Assembly (NCBI GenBank): GCA_020086605.1
Contig: JACBWW010000052.1
Coordinates: 642,594 to 706,593 of the forward strand
Direction of reading: 5' to 3'
Length of the DNA: 64,000 bases
Source of the DNA: Lanius collurio
Taxonomy: Eukaryota; Chordata; Aves; Passeriformes; Laniidae
Below the pieces are notes generated by a model. It worked only from the letters and a program-made list of their open reading frames with translations. It did not search any database and was not told the DNA's origin. The position numbers and the translations under genes are program-made. The stretch's first letter is position 1; the number at the start of each line of letters is the position of its first letter. Below are positions 1 through 11,418 of the stretch, in pieces.

Positions 1-367
1 TCTTCATGCCTTGTGGCAGAACTTGCCACTGGTATCTGTGCATCGGGGCTTGCCGGTCTACATATTGAATGGGAAAGGCAAATCGGGGAACATCACATGG
101 GTGTAGGGAGATATTGAAAAAACAGCCCTTCAGGTCTTTAACAGCAATCTTCTACTGCCAAGGCAACATCAAGGGCAAGGGTAGGCCAGGTTGCAGGGGA
201 CCCGTATTCTCAATTACCTCATTGATTTTACAAAGGCTGGGGAGGAGCCTCCACCTGTCCTTGCCTGGTTTCTTTAGCACAAAGACAGGAAAGTTCCAAG
301 GGCTATTAGATGGCACAACATGACCCTTGGAAAGCTGCTCCTCCACGAGAGTTCCAAGAGCATTCAA
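1..367 (-). pseudogene. pol: Reverse transcriptase N-terminal fragment
   Basis: This is the fingers region of a class II retroviral reverse transcriptase. From 367 downward the frame encodes LVEEQLSKGHVVPSNSPWN and KPGKDRWRLL, typical of the primer-grip-proximal start of RT. The downstream part (about 150 to 1) continues in another frame with FAFPIQYVDRQAP and RYQWQVLPQGMK, matching the conserved region before the YxDD box. The YxDD box itself lies beyond the window edge. A frameshift near 150 separates the two parts, so this copy cannot make RT. The domain is clear; the finer family assignment is inference. Confidence 0.8.
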
Positions 368-460
368 TTTTTTCCCAGTATAGGGGCTGTTGGTCCACCC
401 AGACGTGAGTATCCATCTCCCAGGTGAGTCATGGGGTGGTGCACTCCACAGTGACCCTGA

Positions 461-1015
461 CTAAAAATCCCAGGATGTTGGTGGGATTTCAAGTCGAGTC
501 TCCCATTGGGATAAAAGGTCCCTGCTCCACAATGTAAACCCTGAACTGATCACAAAAGGTTGGACGGTCACAATGTGACCATCCAGGCCATCGATAAGCA
601 TGGAATTGGCACTCCATATGGAAGCTGCCGACCCCTGTATCCCAGTGACTCTCCCGTTTACCAGCTTTAAGCCCCAGTCTTTGGGCCACTTGGCACTGGA
701 GACCATGGTGACATCAGCCCCAGTACCTACCATTCCAGTCAGGGTAGCCATGGAGTGCCCATTGCATAGTCTGTAGTTAATCGTGGGTTTGCCCGGTCCA
801 ATGATTTCCATCCACCATATGGAAGATGTCCTGTGGCACCAGGGATAGTCTTTTGGGATGGAGACAGCCTGTGTGACTACCTGTCCCTTTGAGAGGAACC
901 ATGGCGGGTCCCAGCAATAAACTAAAATGGTGACATCACCACCTGGTTCCATTCTTTTGATCTCTGGGACAATAGATGGTTCAGGTGGGCCCCGCACAGG
1001 ATCTCCCAAAATCAA
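461..1015 (-). pseudogene. pro: Retroviral aspartic protease region
   Basis: An open frame of 184 codons carries a retropepsin-like segment. The usual active-site triad Asp-Thr-Gly is read here as GTGADVTMV, with glycine in place of the catalytic aspartate. The C-terminal WSRDLLSQW resembles the GRDLL motif of class II retroviral proteases. The N-terminal part (GGDVTILVYCWDPPWFLSKGQ) looks like the region between nucleocapsid and protease in avian ERVK elements. It lies between gag NC (upstream, 1234-1568) and RT (downstream, 1-367), as expected. Loss of the catalytic residue makes it inactive even though the frame is open. Confidence 0.75.
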
Positions 1016-1233
1016 AATGTCACTGTCAATGTCTGAGAGTGTGTCAGCCTTAACAGTAATTTGTCACTGAGCCTGGCTGGTGAATTGAATTGGAGAGGCA
1101 CTCACCAGGGGAAACGCCTCCCTGCTTCCTCTTGCCGTGATATCCTGGTGTAGTCACATTGGGTAGTAGGGAGAAACAGATGGTAGATTTCTGTCCTCAT
1201 GTGGGGCAGTCTGGCGCTCTAGCACCCATTTCC

Positions 1234-1568
1234 CTAGTTTCCCTGGTGGTGCTGTTGGCAGTTGTGGCAGCCTGTGATGGGAGGTTTAGAAACTAGGTTA
1301 GATCTTTTGGGCTCCCAGCAGTCCTTGACAAAATGTCCCAAGACCACACAATTGTAGCAGCGGAGCTTGTTGTTAAAATCTTTGTTGGTGGCCAAGGCCC
1401 CACCACTCCTCCCATGGGTGCTGGGAAGGGTGCTGTTTCTATAGTTGCCAGCTTTGTGCAGGCCTCGATCCTTTGATCCAGAGTCAGGGTCAGATTTAGC
1501 AGAAGGGTCCTTAATACCTGCTGGCAAGGCTCACTGGCATTTACCCTTGCCAAAACAGCAACCCCCAC
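1234..1568 (-). pseudogene. gag: Gag nucleocapsid with zinc knuckle
   Basis: The frame at 1234-1527 encodes a CCHC zinc knuckle, CYNCVVLGHFVKDC (CX2CX4HX4C), which binds RNA in the retroviral nucleocapsid. A second knuckle begins CHNCQQHH but is degenerate. An overlapping frame (1293-1568) holds the upstream basic part, with a phrase (ARVNASEPCQQVLRTLLL) like the end of capsid in class II ERVs. The switch of frame between the two parts shows a frameshift. It lies directly upstream of the protease region. Confidence 0.75.
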
Positions 1569-1725
1569 TGGGCCTCAATGCTCTCTACCTGTCTCCCCAC
1601 TAACTCCTTTAACTGATCTGTGAATTTAATGAAGGTCTGTCCCTGGTCCTGCTTAACCTGGGAGAAGTTTACAGGTGCGGTAATATCTGTGGAGGTGAGC
1701 CATAATGCTTGCTCAGCCATTTTCT

Positions 1726-2729
1726 TTAGGTCTCCCTAAAGAGACCTTTAGGTCTCTTTAGGTCTCCCAGGACCAGCTCTAGCAAGTTAAGGGCCTGGTC
1801 TTGGGGCCTTTCCAGATTACCTTTACCACAAAGGTGTTCCATAGTTAGATGGTTCCTGGTGGGATCCCTCTGATAGCATGAGAGGAGATCTTGGAGTAAT
1901 CTCCTCCATATCCTTTCCCACAGCAGGTATTCTGCTGGGGAAAGGAGATACGACACAATGGTCTTGATGTCATGTGGAACAACGGTGTTGGTGGTGAAGG
2001 TAGCCTGTACCAAGCTTTTAAAATAAGGGGATTCCCTCCCAAACTCCTTGCCTGCCTTGCACAGCTGCTTTAGATGTGCATATGGGAATGGCTCGCATCA
2101 GGGGTTCCCTCCCCTGCTATACAAAACCAGGGCAGCCATAAATCCCCCTTCTCCACTCACCTCCCAGTTCTCGCCATTCCTACTTCCAGCCCCAAGAAAG
2201 TGGGAACTGGAAGGGGCGGCATGGGAACCTGGAGCGCGTTGGTTCCCAGGGATGGGGCCACCGATGCAGAGGGCGGGAACTTGGGTGGAGTCCATAACCA
2301 GAAGGAGATTCCTGGAGACAGGAATTCCTGGAGACCCATGTGGTTACACCCATTGACATCACAGGGGGTGGAGACAAGGAGGAGCTGCACATTTTGGTGG
2401 GAAAATGGGATAGGAAAGGGGACAAAATGGCAGATCAGGCCACGCGGTTGACGCCATTTTGTGGAGCAACCGGGAGAGGACACCACTGGGAAAGAGGGCA
2501 TATGCTGAAAGGTTTGGGGAGAGCTCAGGGCAGCATGGCCAGTGCTGTCTTGAATAGAGTGCTGAGGGGATCTAAAAGGGTCAGAGTGATGGGAGCACCT
2601 CTGCACCAAGTGGTGGGCTACACCATTCAATCCCCCCAGAAAGGGGTTAGTGGGATGAGGAGCACAAGGAGAGGGCAGAAGCAGAGGGGCAACTTCAAAA
2701 AAAGGATTCAAACTACTCCACACTCTCAA
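1726..2729 (-). pseudogene. gag: Gag capsid and proline-rich upstream region, frameshifted
   Basis: At 1726-2013 the frame reads VVPHDIKTIVSYLLSPAEYLLWERIWRRLL, characteristic of the class II retroviral capsid (the helix before the major homology region). Upstream, 2157-2729 is an open frame of 190 codons rich in Pro, Ser and Phe. By position it would be the matrix/p12-like part of gag, but I do not recognise a domain in it and it may be a shadow frame. The pieces are in different frames and cannot give one polyprotein. The capsid call is firm; the upstream part is inferred from order only. Confidence 0.55.
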
Positions 2730-3318
2730 GTCGTTCTCTGCATCCTAAACTGATTTATAAATTAAAAAAAGCAAAGGAAAAACTTCCCCACTGAATCTTC
2801 CCCATTTCTTTTCAACACTGTTAACTTCTCCCCAACTTTATCCCAGAACTTAAGTGATTTAACTGATTTAACCAACACATTAGGAAAAAACTGAAAGATC
2901 CATTACAGAAAATGTTTTAAAACATCCTTAGAAAACTTAAATCTTGCCATTTCAAGGGAACTTGCAACTTGGATGTAAACCTCCCTTTGGGGACAGGACA
3001 GCCTAGCACCCATCTTCCCCCCAAAAAAACCTCACTCACCACCAAGAGGAAAGGGTAAAAAAACCCTCAAAGGCTTCCTGGGTAGCTTCACTCACCAAAA
3101 GGCTTGAGAGCCTGACTCCGAAGCCCCCATGGGAACAAAAGAAGCCCTTGGCAGGGTCCCTCAGCTTTGACCACTCCCTCTGCCCGAGGGGGGTATCGAT
3201 CATCTTCCAGAATAGGCCTGATAAAACTCGGATCTGTCTTCAGAGGTGTGGCTGCACTGAACATGAACTCCTGACAGCCTCCAGCTGTCAGGGATGCTTT
3301 TCGGGACTCTCCTCAGAT

Positions 3319-3336
3319 GTCCCGGTCAGGCGCCAG
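3319..3336 (-). other. Primer-binding site, lysine-tRNA-like
   Basis: On the minus strand, two bases inside the LTR end, the sequence TGGCGCCTGACCGGGAC closely resembles the complement of the 3' end of tRNA-Lys (TGGCGCC plus a GGGAC block), with about three differences. Its position between LTR and gag fixes the provirus orientation. Confidence 0.65.
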
Positions 3337-3337
3337 A

Positions 3338-3936
3338 TGATGGGGTGCGAGTGAGGGGGGTGGAAAGAACCTTGCGTCCATCCCTGTCGCATCCTCGTTG
3401 AAGCAGCTCCAGGAGCTGCCATGCAAGCACACTTAGATACACCCTGACACACCATAGTTTCTGGCTACTCGCAGCCACTCACACACACAGTCGGACAGCT
3501 CCTGCAGTGTCACCAGGGAGAAAGGGGTGGGAGGGATCCTTTGTATGGAGTTCCAAGGGTTTATTCACAGAGGGATCCAAGGACAAAAGACACAGAACAC
3601 TGAGGGGTCCGGGGTTTTATCTGGAGCAGCACCAGGGGTGGGCAGAACATCAAAGACCTATCAGCTGGAGGCCAGGAGGTGGAAAGGATGTGGGGTGACA
3701 GGACAATGACCAGTGGGGAAGGTGAGGGGTGGAACAAGGGGATGAGGAACCAGTGGGGTGTTAAGGAAAGGAGAACTATCTAGAACATGTACTTAAAAGG
3801 GGTAAAGGGGGGTGGTCTTAGACCTCTGAGCCTGTGCACCAGCAGACCTCCACTGTTTTGGGGCTTTGTGGTTCCTGGGTCACTCCTGTGGTGGACTCAG
3901 CCACTGCAACAGTGCACATTGCCCACATACCACACA
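3338..3936 (-). mobile_element. 5' LTR of the class II provirus
   Basis: About 600 bp. On the minus strand it begins TGTGGTATGTGGGCAATG and ends CATCA just before the primer-binding site. A minus-strand AATAAA poly(A) signal lies near 3560 (read as TTTATT on plus). The outer end is placed by the TG...CA rule and is good to a few bases. No partner LTR is in the window. A shorter LTR of similar layout lies near 33.3 kb. Confidence 0.65.
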
Positions 3937-4187
3937 CTTGCTTCCCACTAGCTGACATTGATTTAATGTAGTTTTTTGGTTGGTGCTGGTAAGGTCATTA
4001 GACAGCTTGATGATCATAAATAACTCCAGTGTCTGTATGTAAACTTCATGCATAGACCACCTTTAAGCCAACTAGAGTTGGCCCAGTTTCTGTCAGCAAA
4101 ACAAGTGTACATCATATAAAGCACATATTTAAGTGGTTTTGCTATATGGTGGACTAGTTAAGATCCAGTGAAGAGAAATAAAGGCAT

Positions 4188-4800
4188 GTAGTGGTTTAGT
4201 CCAAATCATCCATCCCTTACTTATTTTACCTCTGTGAGATAAGAACCAGGAGAAAGCAAAGCAGGCACAAACTTAAAAGACTGTAAGAAGTTTATTAACA
4301 GACCTAAAGGAAAGAAATAAAAGTCAGAATCAGACTAAACCCTCAGAACACCACTGTCCCCGCCCTCCCCCCACCGTCTCTCCCTTCTCCTACTGACAAT
4401 GGAAAAACGACCCTTGAGACTCTCAGTCAGTTTAGCACCTCTATAATAAACTTTTTCAGTTCACATAGGGAGAGGAGTCTCTGAATCTCTCTTGCTTATG
4501 CTATGGAAATGTTCCCACAAGAACAATTTTCTCATGGCTGGAATATCACAGCCAGTCCACTGCTCAGGTGGTTCTCTGCGGGCATGTAAAGAGTCCCTTT
4601 CCTTGAATCACAGCTTTCCCCACAGCTGCTTTCGAGGATTTAAATTTCTGAGTTCATGGGGTACCAATTAAAGGCTGAACTGTTAGAAGCAAGGTTCTGT
4701 TCACTTATCTCTAGAAACATCCTCATCTCTAGGAACAGAGGTCATCTTCACATTCATCCCTCCTCATTTGCTTCTACTGAGGTCTGCATCAATCCATATC
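4188..4800 (-). mobile_element. Degenerate LTR, minus orientation
   Basis: It starts TGTAGTGGTTTAGTCCAAA on plus, close in style to the TGTTGTGGTTTGACACAA start of the LTR at 25193. A TTTATT (minus AATAAA) at about 4290 is followed by a C-rich block near 4360, as in that LTR. The right border is unclear because an RT scrap adjoins it. No TSD was found. Confidence 0.45.
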
Positions 4801-5240
4801 AAAGGCTGGTACCATGCCCCACCCACCCACTAGGGCAAATTCCAGGTGTGTTGCACACCTGCTCCAGGTGAAGGTAAACTGAGTCCTGCACTCTGGAGCC
4901 AAAGAAATGGAGAAATGATACATTCACGATGTCCATAGTGGCATATCACTTTGCCGCTTCAGATTCCAGCAGAGGTACCTTGGCTCACAATTGCTCTATC
5001 CCTCAATGCTTTATGAAATTGCAGCAGGGACCCTAATAGACCAGTTCATTGCCATATGTTTGCCAGAGAATTTCAGTTCAAGCATCTCCTCTTTCTCCTC
5101 CTTCAGAGTTTTAGCCCCTCCTTCTTCACCAACTTTGGTGTCTTCGGGATGCTTTCCTCATGTTCCTTCACCTTTTCTGGAGAGGACTGATGTCTGCAGG
5201 CTCATCTGTTCTGAAGAAACCTTACAGCATTTAAAGAGTT
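4800..5240 (-). pseudogene. pol: Degraded ERVL-type reverse transcriptase scrap
   Basis: The stretch 4855-4975 aligns by eye with 51170-51300 of the ERVL provirus: shared words include CCAGGTGAAGG, AAACTG, CCTGCACTCT, AAAGAAATGGAGAA and CACTTTGC. On the minus strand it reads KCYATMDIVNVSF, equivalent to the YATIDIANAFF motif of ERVL RT. Beyond this the similarity fades. It sits directly beside the LTR at 4188, so both may be remains of one internally deleted element. Confidence 0.6.
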
Positions 5241-6053
5241 AATCTCACCCAGGCTCACAGGCTGGAATTTGCTTATTTCTCTTGGTCACATGCTCTCTGC
5301 CAGGCAGCAGCTGGAGCTCGGCTGCAGTGGTGAGAGGGTGGCTATGCTGCCAGACTGCCTCTGTGGGCAAGGCCAGCGGCCCTCCCCCCAGATGGAATGG
5401 GGCCACAGAGCTCCGGGGCTGTCTCCTGGGCCAGGCCAAGGCTACGCCAAGCAGGCCCGGCCTAGCCCACTGGGCTGCATAGGCCCCCCCCTCCCAGTTA
5501 CTTGTTGGAGGGCTGAAAGTCAAAAAAAGCTTTCCCGGCTCTGTCCATTCTCAAAAGGTGGTTCACAGAGGTGTGCCAACTTCTTAAGTGTCTTTAAAAA
5601 GATGCCAGTATTCAAACAATGATTTTAATTGATTCTGATTGGGTCTAGAGGAAGTGGTAACCGCTCTCTGCAAGAGAACCACTTCCGCAGCTGATGAGCA
5701 AACTATGCTAAACCGTAACAAGGCATTAAAATATGCTAGACAAATTTTCACTCATTCTGAATTCTCTACTTCTACAGTGCTCTCCTCTAACAAAATCTAA
5801 AATTATTCATATATTTAATGTTATGAAAACATCCTGTAATTGTGTAAAGGATATATACACTTATATGTGATATGTATATTCAGTGCTCAGTAAAATTAGG
5901 CTGAAGATTCTGTGAAACAAAAATAAAAAACTGTAGAGTTACAATTTTCACAGAAATATCCTGTTTCTGACATTTTACATATATGCATTAAGATGGATAA
6001 GATTTTTATTATATAATTGCAGAGTGGTAATAATGCTAGATTATTTGACCTTT
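5241..6053. other. No recognised gene
   Basis: 5241-5560 is locally GC-rich (runs such as GGCCCCCCCCTCCC near 5480) inside AT-rich DNA and may be further decayed LTR sequence. From 5620 on it is AT-rich, with no open frame that looks coding. Confidence 0.4.
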
Positions 6054-7110
6054 TGTCTTGGTTTAAAAGACAGCTGTCTGCTGAGGAAGGCAGGAGCCTC
6101 CCTTGAAAGGAAGAATGAAACCCCCTCCCCTCCAAATTATTATAATTTCAGAATTAAGGGCCTTTCAGGCAAATCTGTGAAGACTAGGAATAACAGTTCT
6201 TTACTAAAATACAGATATATAAACAGGCAAACAAACAACAATAACTATAGTGGTGACAACAAGACAGAACCACAAACCCAGTGCAGCCTCTCTTGGCTGT
6301 CAGGCCCTTTCCCCTTTGGTGCAGTTCCAGTCACAGCCGGCAGGGGCGCTGGCGGCTCCCGGTGAGCAGGGCAGGTGCGATGGTTCCCCCGCGGCTGCAG
6401 GGGGCGCTCCGGAGCGAGCTCGGGGAGCACGCAGTGATGGCCGCCTGGGGTCCGGGAAGGGGATGGAAGAAAAGGCTTCACAAACCTCCCTGGGCAGCTG
6501 ATCCTGGGGTCTGTCTGGGCTCTCCTGTCCAGGTGGGCTGGAGCAGCAGTAGGAGCACAAATTCTGGGTGACAGGCGAGATGTATCGAGCTGCAGAGCTG
6601 TGGTAGGGATCCCCGGAGGTCTCTGCAGGCAGAACTGGCAGGGCTACAGAATAGCAAAGGCTCAGGGCAGCAGGGTGCCTGCAGCCCAGCTCCCAGCAAG
6701 GCAGGAAAGGACAGGCTTGGGATCCTGGGGTTTCTCCAGCAGGAAGGAAAAACAGCAGGAAGGAAAAACAGCAGGAAGCCTGCAGTGCTGACAAGAATAG
6801 CAGTCTCTCTACCCATCTCTATGCCGAGCCCAGAGTGCTTTGGCACACCCAGGTGAAAGAATAGAAGCCCAAAATGGGCTCCTCCTCTCCGTGGCTAGTT
6901 CTTTTGTTTCTCCCAAGTACTCAGCAATTTGTTGCCTCGGTAACATATATGGGAGGAAATTCCTCAAGGATTCCTCAAGAGAAAGGGAAATCCCAATACT
7001 CCAACACTTTTCTTCTAACACGTCCCAGATTCTATAAAATTTTTCCCTTAGCAGAAAGATACACTATTAAAGGGACAAAAGAATTTGGGGTTGTTGCTGT
7101 CAAACAGTAA
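6054..7110 (-). mobile_element. Long LTR-like repeat, probably solo LTR
   Basis: It opens with TGTCTTGGTTTAAAAGACA, a terminal inverted-type start very like the TGTCCTGGTTTAGGACA start of the solo LTR at 41489. It continues with an AT-rich leader, then a GC-rich block (6330-6480), a usual LTR profile. Minus orientation is guessed from the position of T-rich poly(A)-like sequence near the left end. A directly repeated AACAGCAGGAAGG unit lies at 6750-6780. The right border and TSD could not be fixed. Confidence 0.5.
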
Positions 7111-8584
7111 GATCTCCTGATTTCTCTACTACACATTTTATGAAATCATAATAGGAAAATCTACCTAAAATGAAATTAAAGAAATTATATTGCAATACAA
7201 ACCTAGAAAGCAAATGGTGCAAACACAAAAAGCTGCAGAGTTTGGGGGGTTTTATTATGACTTGCTATGAAAACATTCCCTTTTGCATTGTTTTTAGACT
7301 TATTAGATGTGTCCAACAACAGAAAAAAAAACAGAACAAGAGAGATGTTGAGATTTCCATCCTGGCTGATTTTTTGCCTACATACAACTGCAACAGACAC
7401 TTTTGCCGTCTCAAAACTGTAAGAAAAGTTTGCAATTACTGTGTTCAGAGGTCTTCTTTCAGTTAGGATTTATCATTCCTTACTCACAACCCTCAAAAAG
7501 TATTTGCAATATAAACAACATAATCATGACTGAATGGATTGAAAGTTAGGGGGTTTTTTTGGTCAAAGTGTGGTTACTTCTCAGAATTATTGGCATATAA
7601 CTCAGAATGGAAATATATATATTCTGAAATTCTTTCTTTTCATTGTACCTGTTCATCTTAGTGCTGAGAAAATGAATTATCATTAACATGATGAGATAAA
7701 ACCCAAATTATCAGGATGTGGAACTTCTACTACTCAGACAAATGCAATTTGAATTACACAATTTAAATGGAATATTTCCAATTATAGTTGTTATATAAAG
7801 AATGAGATACTTATGGTGCATAAAAATAATGCTTTTTGTCTCAGCGTGTTTTATATTCTGCAGCAGTTACTGTTAAATTCAGACTACAATCCCATTATCT
7901 ATAGTCTATTCATCCACCCATAGCAAAGTTAAAATATTGGAATGCTTTTAAGCAGCTCCACAGTGTGTGAAGATGGGCTGCCTCTGAGTAGAGAAGATAT
8001 ATAGCTGCTTTTTATTATGACTGCATAGTTACAGTAGCAACCTACTGCCAAACTTCATGAAACAGCATAAAAACAGTGTAAAATTTAATCTGTGACCTTC
8101 ATAGATGTGTAGCTACGATTCTCTAGTGAGGAGTTGGTGTGACTTTGTGACCCAGACTACTGCAGAGGCCAGGGTCTGCCTTACAACTCTGCTTTGCTCT
8201 CAGTTCTCTCCTATACGCTCTGAATTTGCTGTGGGGTGATGCTATGTGGCAGGTGATGTAAATCAGCAACAATCAATAGCCAAAAGTACACATGGAAGAG
8301 TAAAACATCACAGAATGGACTAAGGGCTGCATTTCAGAGCTGGATGTGCTTGCACAAGCATCTCTGGTCAGAATCGAGTGTCCACACCTTGTCACCCTCA
8401 GTCTGCATCTTGGTGCTGGTGAAGTTTTCACTCAGCAGAGAATGTTGTTAATTATTCTGGGGCTCAATGGTTATAAAGTATTACTCCCACTCCCTTTTCA
8501 CAAACAAAAAGTAATCAGTTCCCAAAAACTGTGAACAATCTCAAACAGGGAACAGCAAGGTACAAGAAGACACAATATTATTTT
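7111..8584. other. AT-rich intergenic DNA, nothing recognised
   Basis: No coding-like frame, LTR ends or RNA gene seen. Short open frames here have no recognisable domain. Confidence 0.5.
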
Positions 8585-9075
8585 AGAATCATAAAACTAT
8601 TGAAGTTGGAAAAGATCCCCAAGTTAATTGAGTCCAGCCTGGGACCGATCACCACCACACCCCTATATGAACTAAAGCAGAGCACTAAGTGCCATGTCCA
8701 GTTATTTCTGAGTCTGATCTCCACCTGGCTACACCCTCTTTTCAGGGAGTTGTAAAGTCTGAGAAGGTCCCTGCTGAACTTCCTTTTCTCCAGGATGAGA
8801 CCCCAGCTCCCTCAGCCACTCCTCATCAGACATATGCTCCAGATCCTTCATCAGCTTCATTGCCCTTCTCTGGACATGTTCCAGCACCTTAATGTCCTTC
8901 CAGAATTGAGGGTCCCAGAGCTGAACACAGGATTCAAGATGTGGCCTCAAAACTGCCCAGCACAAGGAACAATCACTGCCCTGGTCCTGCTGCCACTCTA
9001 TTCCTGATACAGGCCAGCATGACATTAAATACCTTGGCCACCTGCGCACATAGCTTTCTTCCTTCTTGCAGAACC
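8585..9075 (-). mobile_element. CR1 LINE 3' end, minus orientation, 5'-truncated
   Basis: The minus strand encodes the C-terminal end of the CR1 reverse transcriptase: [20 protein letters not shown], then [20 protein letters not shown] and EEWLRELG, a hallmark of avian CR1. At the low-coordinate end it finishes in AGAATCATAAAAC, equivalent to the ATTCTATGATTCT-type CR1 tail. It is truncated at its 5' end, as most CR1 copies are. The frame is open for 106 codons but is only a fragment. Confidence 0.85.
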
Positions 9076-9408
9076 ACTCTGATCTGAACTATATAAGGTC
9101 CAAGTTCTGAATAGAAATATTAGGCTATGACTCTGCATTTTCAGTATGGATTCCTGCTTATTGCAGTATCTGGCAGAGTCACCATAGTAATTTTTTTTTT
9201 AAATTACAATTTTGTTATTTGGATTGAAAAGTTTTAAGATACAAGAAAAAAAATTAATGTACGACATTTTGTCAGTTACCACTGGGAAATCTGATGCACA
9301 AAAAAGAATTACAGTCATGCAATACTTCCTAAAAATGAAAGTGTAGTATGAAATATGCCCATAGGAAATCTTTAAAATACTCATTTTGCTATCTGTAAAG
9401 TCAGTATT
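9076..9408. other. AT-rich flank, nothing recognised
   Basis: Simple AT-rich sequence between the CR1 and the next LTR, with no coding or repeat signal. Confidence 0.5.
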
Positions 9409-10757
9409 TGTGGAGGTGCGTCTCTGTCACTGTCCCCGTGTCACATGTGCCCCATACCTGTTCCTGATTGGGTAGTTTGGGTGCCTGGGGGCTGGGGGGG
9501 AAAGGAGGGAGGAGAGTCTGCTTGGGAACTCCAGCCAAGCAGCTGGAGAAATAAAATCATCTCTGAACATCTACAAAAATACCGCTTCATCTGTCCTTCC
9601 AACTCCATCGCTGTCTTATATATTGTTGTAAAGATTCCCCGCGCTACAACAAATGGTGGAGAAATGATGGCAAATGATCCCTGGAGAAGATAATTCGTGA
9701 GTAACTCTCGATATGTCTTCTCACTTTTGTTTTGATGAACGATGGAAGACTCATGGAAGGACTCATGGCTGTCCGAACCACAAAGAGACATTTACCTTAA
9801 GCTAAAAAAGGTTCTGGAACAGCAATATGTAGATTTTAGCTTAATTCAAACTCAGAAAGAACTAAGACACTTTTTGGCATGGCTGTTTAAAAACTTCTTC
9901 CATGTTTCTTGGAAGTTGATTCTTACCAAGGACTTTTGGAAGAATGTTTGGACACAGTTAATTTCTGAATCAAAAAATATGCCGATGCAGGACTATTTCC
10001 ATGAATTTTACCTGATTTCAGAGACTGTTGAGCAATATCGGCTGTGTCCTGCTACTGTATCAGCAGCGAACACATGGTCGAGCAGTGCGCGCGTTACAGG
10101 GGGCTCCTCTGCCACCCTGGAGACCACGCGGCCCCGGCCGTGGGCGCCGAGTGCATTGCGGGCAGCGGCAAGAGAGCTCCTGCACATGGGAGAGCCAGTG
10201 AGGCCAGGCACTGCTGGAGACGGGGCGGCAGCGAGAGCGGAGGTGGCGGGAGTGGAGCCAGGAGCAGTGCGGCGGCGCGGACCTGGCGGTGTTCGCCCTG
10301 AGGCAGCAGTGAGGGCGGTGGCAGCCGAGGCGCAACCCAGCGATGGCCACCCCATGCCGCGTGGCGAGCGACAGTTCGAGCCGATAAAGGCAGCAGCGAT
10401 TGTGGCAGTTGCTATGGCAACCGTGGTGAGCCACGCTGAGCAGAGCCAGAGGGGTGTGGGGGCGAGAACCGTGCTAGCCCATGGCCACACAGCCAACGAC
10501 AGCAGCAGCAGCGGCAGTGCTTGCGGTACAAAGCCACGCACACGCGAACGCCTCACAGGGCGCGGCCGTGCAGCCACGCAAATGCCCATAAAGCGTTGAG
10601 CAGTCACGCGGAGCTCCAGAGGGGAAGAGAGCATGGCGCCAAATGCGGCTTGGCACCACACGCGATTCCGAGGAGCCGAGACCCCCGAGACAGGAACGCG
10701 CTGGTGGCCCCAGCCCCGGTGGTCCTGGCTGCGGCAGCTCCAACGTGAGAAAAACTG
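9409..10757 (+). mobile_element. Copy A of short gag-bearing LTR element, 3'-truncated
   Basis: A 5' LTR (9409-9651, TGTGGAGG...CTACAACA) is followed by AATGGTGGAGAAATG, whose first bases match a tRNA-Ala-like primer site, then a Gag-like frame and a GC-rich segment. It matches copy B (28282-30788, minus) closely up to about 10757, then stops matching. The cold-shock domain and 3' LTR of copy B are missing. Its LTR is about 54 bp shorter than those of copy B, having lost a block just after TGTGGAGGTGC. No TSD can be defined because the far end is lost. Confidence 0.8.
9742..10599 (+). pseudogene. gag: Gag matrix-like protein with GC-rich linker (copy A)
   Basis: The open frame has 285 codons. 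Residues about 10-100 (EPQRDIYLKLKKVLEQQY, then ELRHFLAWLFKNFF and a Trp-rich DFWKNVWTQL) look like a betaretroviral Gag matrix (p10-type) fold: a small helical domain with paired aromatic residues. From about residue 105 the protein is Ala/Arg/Gly/Pro/Ser-rich and encoded by CpG-rich DNA. In copy B the same frame goes on for about 260 more codons into a cold-shock domain. Here a TGA at 10597-10599 ends it where copy B has a sense codon. The matrix match is by eye; no lower-case N-myristoylation MG start is seen. Product role is unknown; packaging in trans by another ERVK is plausible. Confidence 0.65.
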
Positions 10758-11124
10758 AATTTAATTTACTGACTTGGGTATTGGGGCAGGGAAGGGAGAG
10801 GGAAAGAAGACCATAAACTCTTCCCTTAGGGAAATACCTGACCTCTTCACCAGCTCAGTAGAACCCTTTTAATTTCTAGGCTCAACTTAACCTGCTGTCG
10901 GCATGTTACAATCAGATACACTCCTAGTCCTCTTGGCGAAGTGTATCTCTAATGGTTTCTCATGGCTTTTGTATATTTATAAACTTAGAGTGATATTGGG
11001 AATTTTTTCACAAGTTTTTATGAAGCCATTCATTGTAATTTCAAGCTCTTCCTCCACAGAACCATTGTCAATTAATCCCTATCTTGATTTTCCAAACTAT
11101 TTTGTTGAGAGTGCAATGTCTGAT
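10758..11124. other. Unassigned segment between copy A and an inverted LTR
   Basis: Unlike copy B at the equivalent position. An 85-codon open frame (10903-11160) runs into the LTR and has no recognisable domain. It may be old flanking DNA exposed by a deletion. Confidence 0.4.
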
Positions 11125-11418
11125 TGTTGTAGTGTGGGGAATCCTTACAACAATATATAAGACAGCGATGGACTTGGAAGGAAAGATGAAGCGATATTTC
11201 TGTAGATGTTCAGGGATTATTTTATTCCCCCAGCCACATGGATAGAGTTCCCAAGCCGACTCTCCTCATGGACCCTCTCTCTTTTTGGGCCCTGGGCACC
11301 CAAAACACCCAATCAGGAACAGGTGTGGGGCACACGTGACATGGGGACAGTGACAGAGGCAGACCCGTACCCTGCAGGGTCCCTCCCCCCGGGGATTTCA
11401 GGGGAGGGCACCTCCACA
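11125..11418 (-). mobile_element. Solo LTR of the copy A/B family, minus orientation
   Basis: 294 bp, TGTTGTAGTG...CCTCCACA on plus, matching both 297-bp LTRs of copy B almost throughout, including the AATCAGGAACAGG and CTGCAGGGTCCCTCCCC blocks. It points opposite to copy A's LTR at 9409. Flanks TCTGAT and TCAGGT agree at four of six positions, a possible worn TSD. Confidence 0.85.

Larger units (their letters stand above)
1..3936 (-). mobile_element. Class II (ERVK/beta-like) provirus, 5' half, cut by window edge
   Basis: Reading on the minus strand from 3936 down to 1, the order is 5' LTR, a lysine-tRNA-like primer-binding site, leader, gag remnants, a protease region and the start of reverse transcriptase. 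That is the normal retroviral order. The rest of pol, any env and the 3' LTR lie outside the window, so no TSD can be checked. Similarity to class II retroviruses rests on a protease followed by an LWSRDLLSQW motif, a CX2CX4HX4C zinc knuckle and RT wording such as SPWNFPVFVLKKPGKDRWR. All reading frames are broken. Confidence 0.85.

Noticed and set aside
5245..5622. Overlapping open frames in the GC-rich block near 5.4 kb
   Set aside because: Composition-driven, on both strands, with no domain.
9409..11418. Copy A as a complete provirus closed by the LTR at 11125
   Set aside because: That LTR is in the opposite orientation, so it cannot be its 3' LTR.
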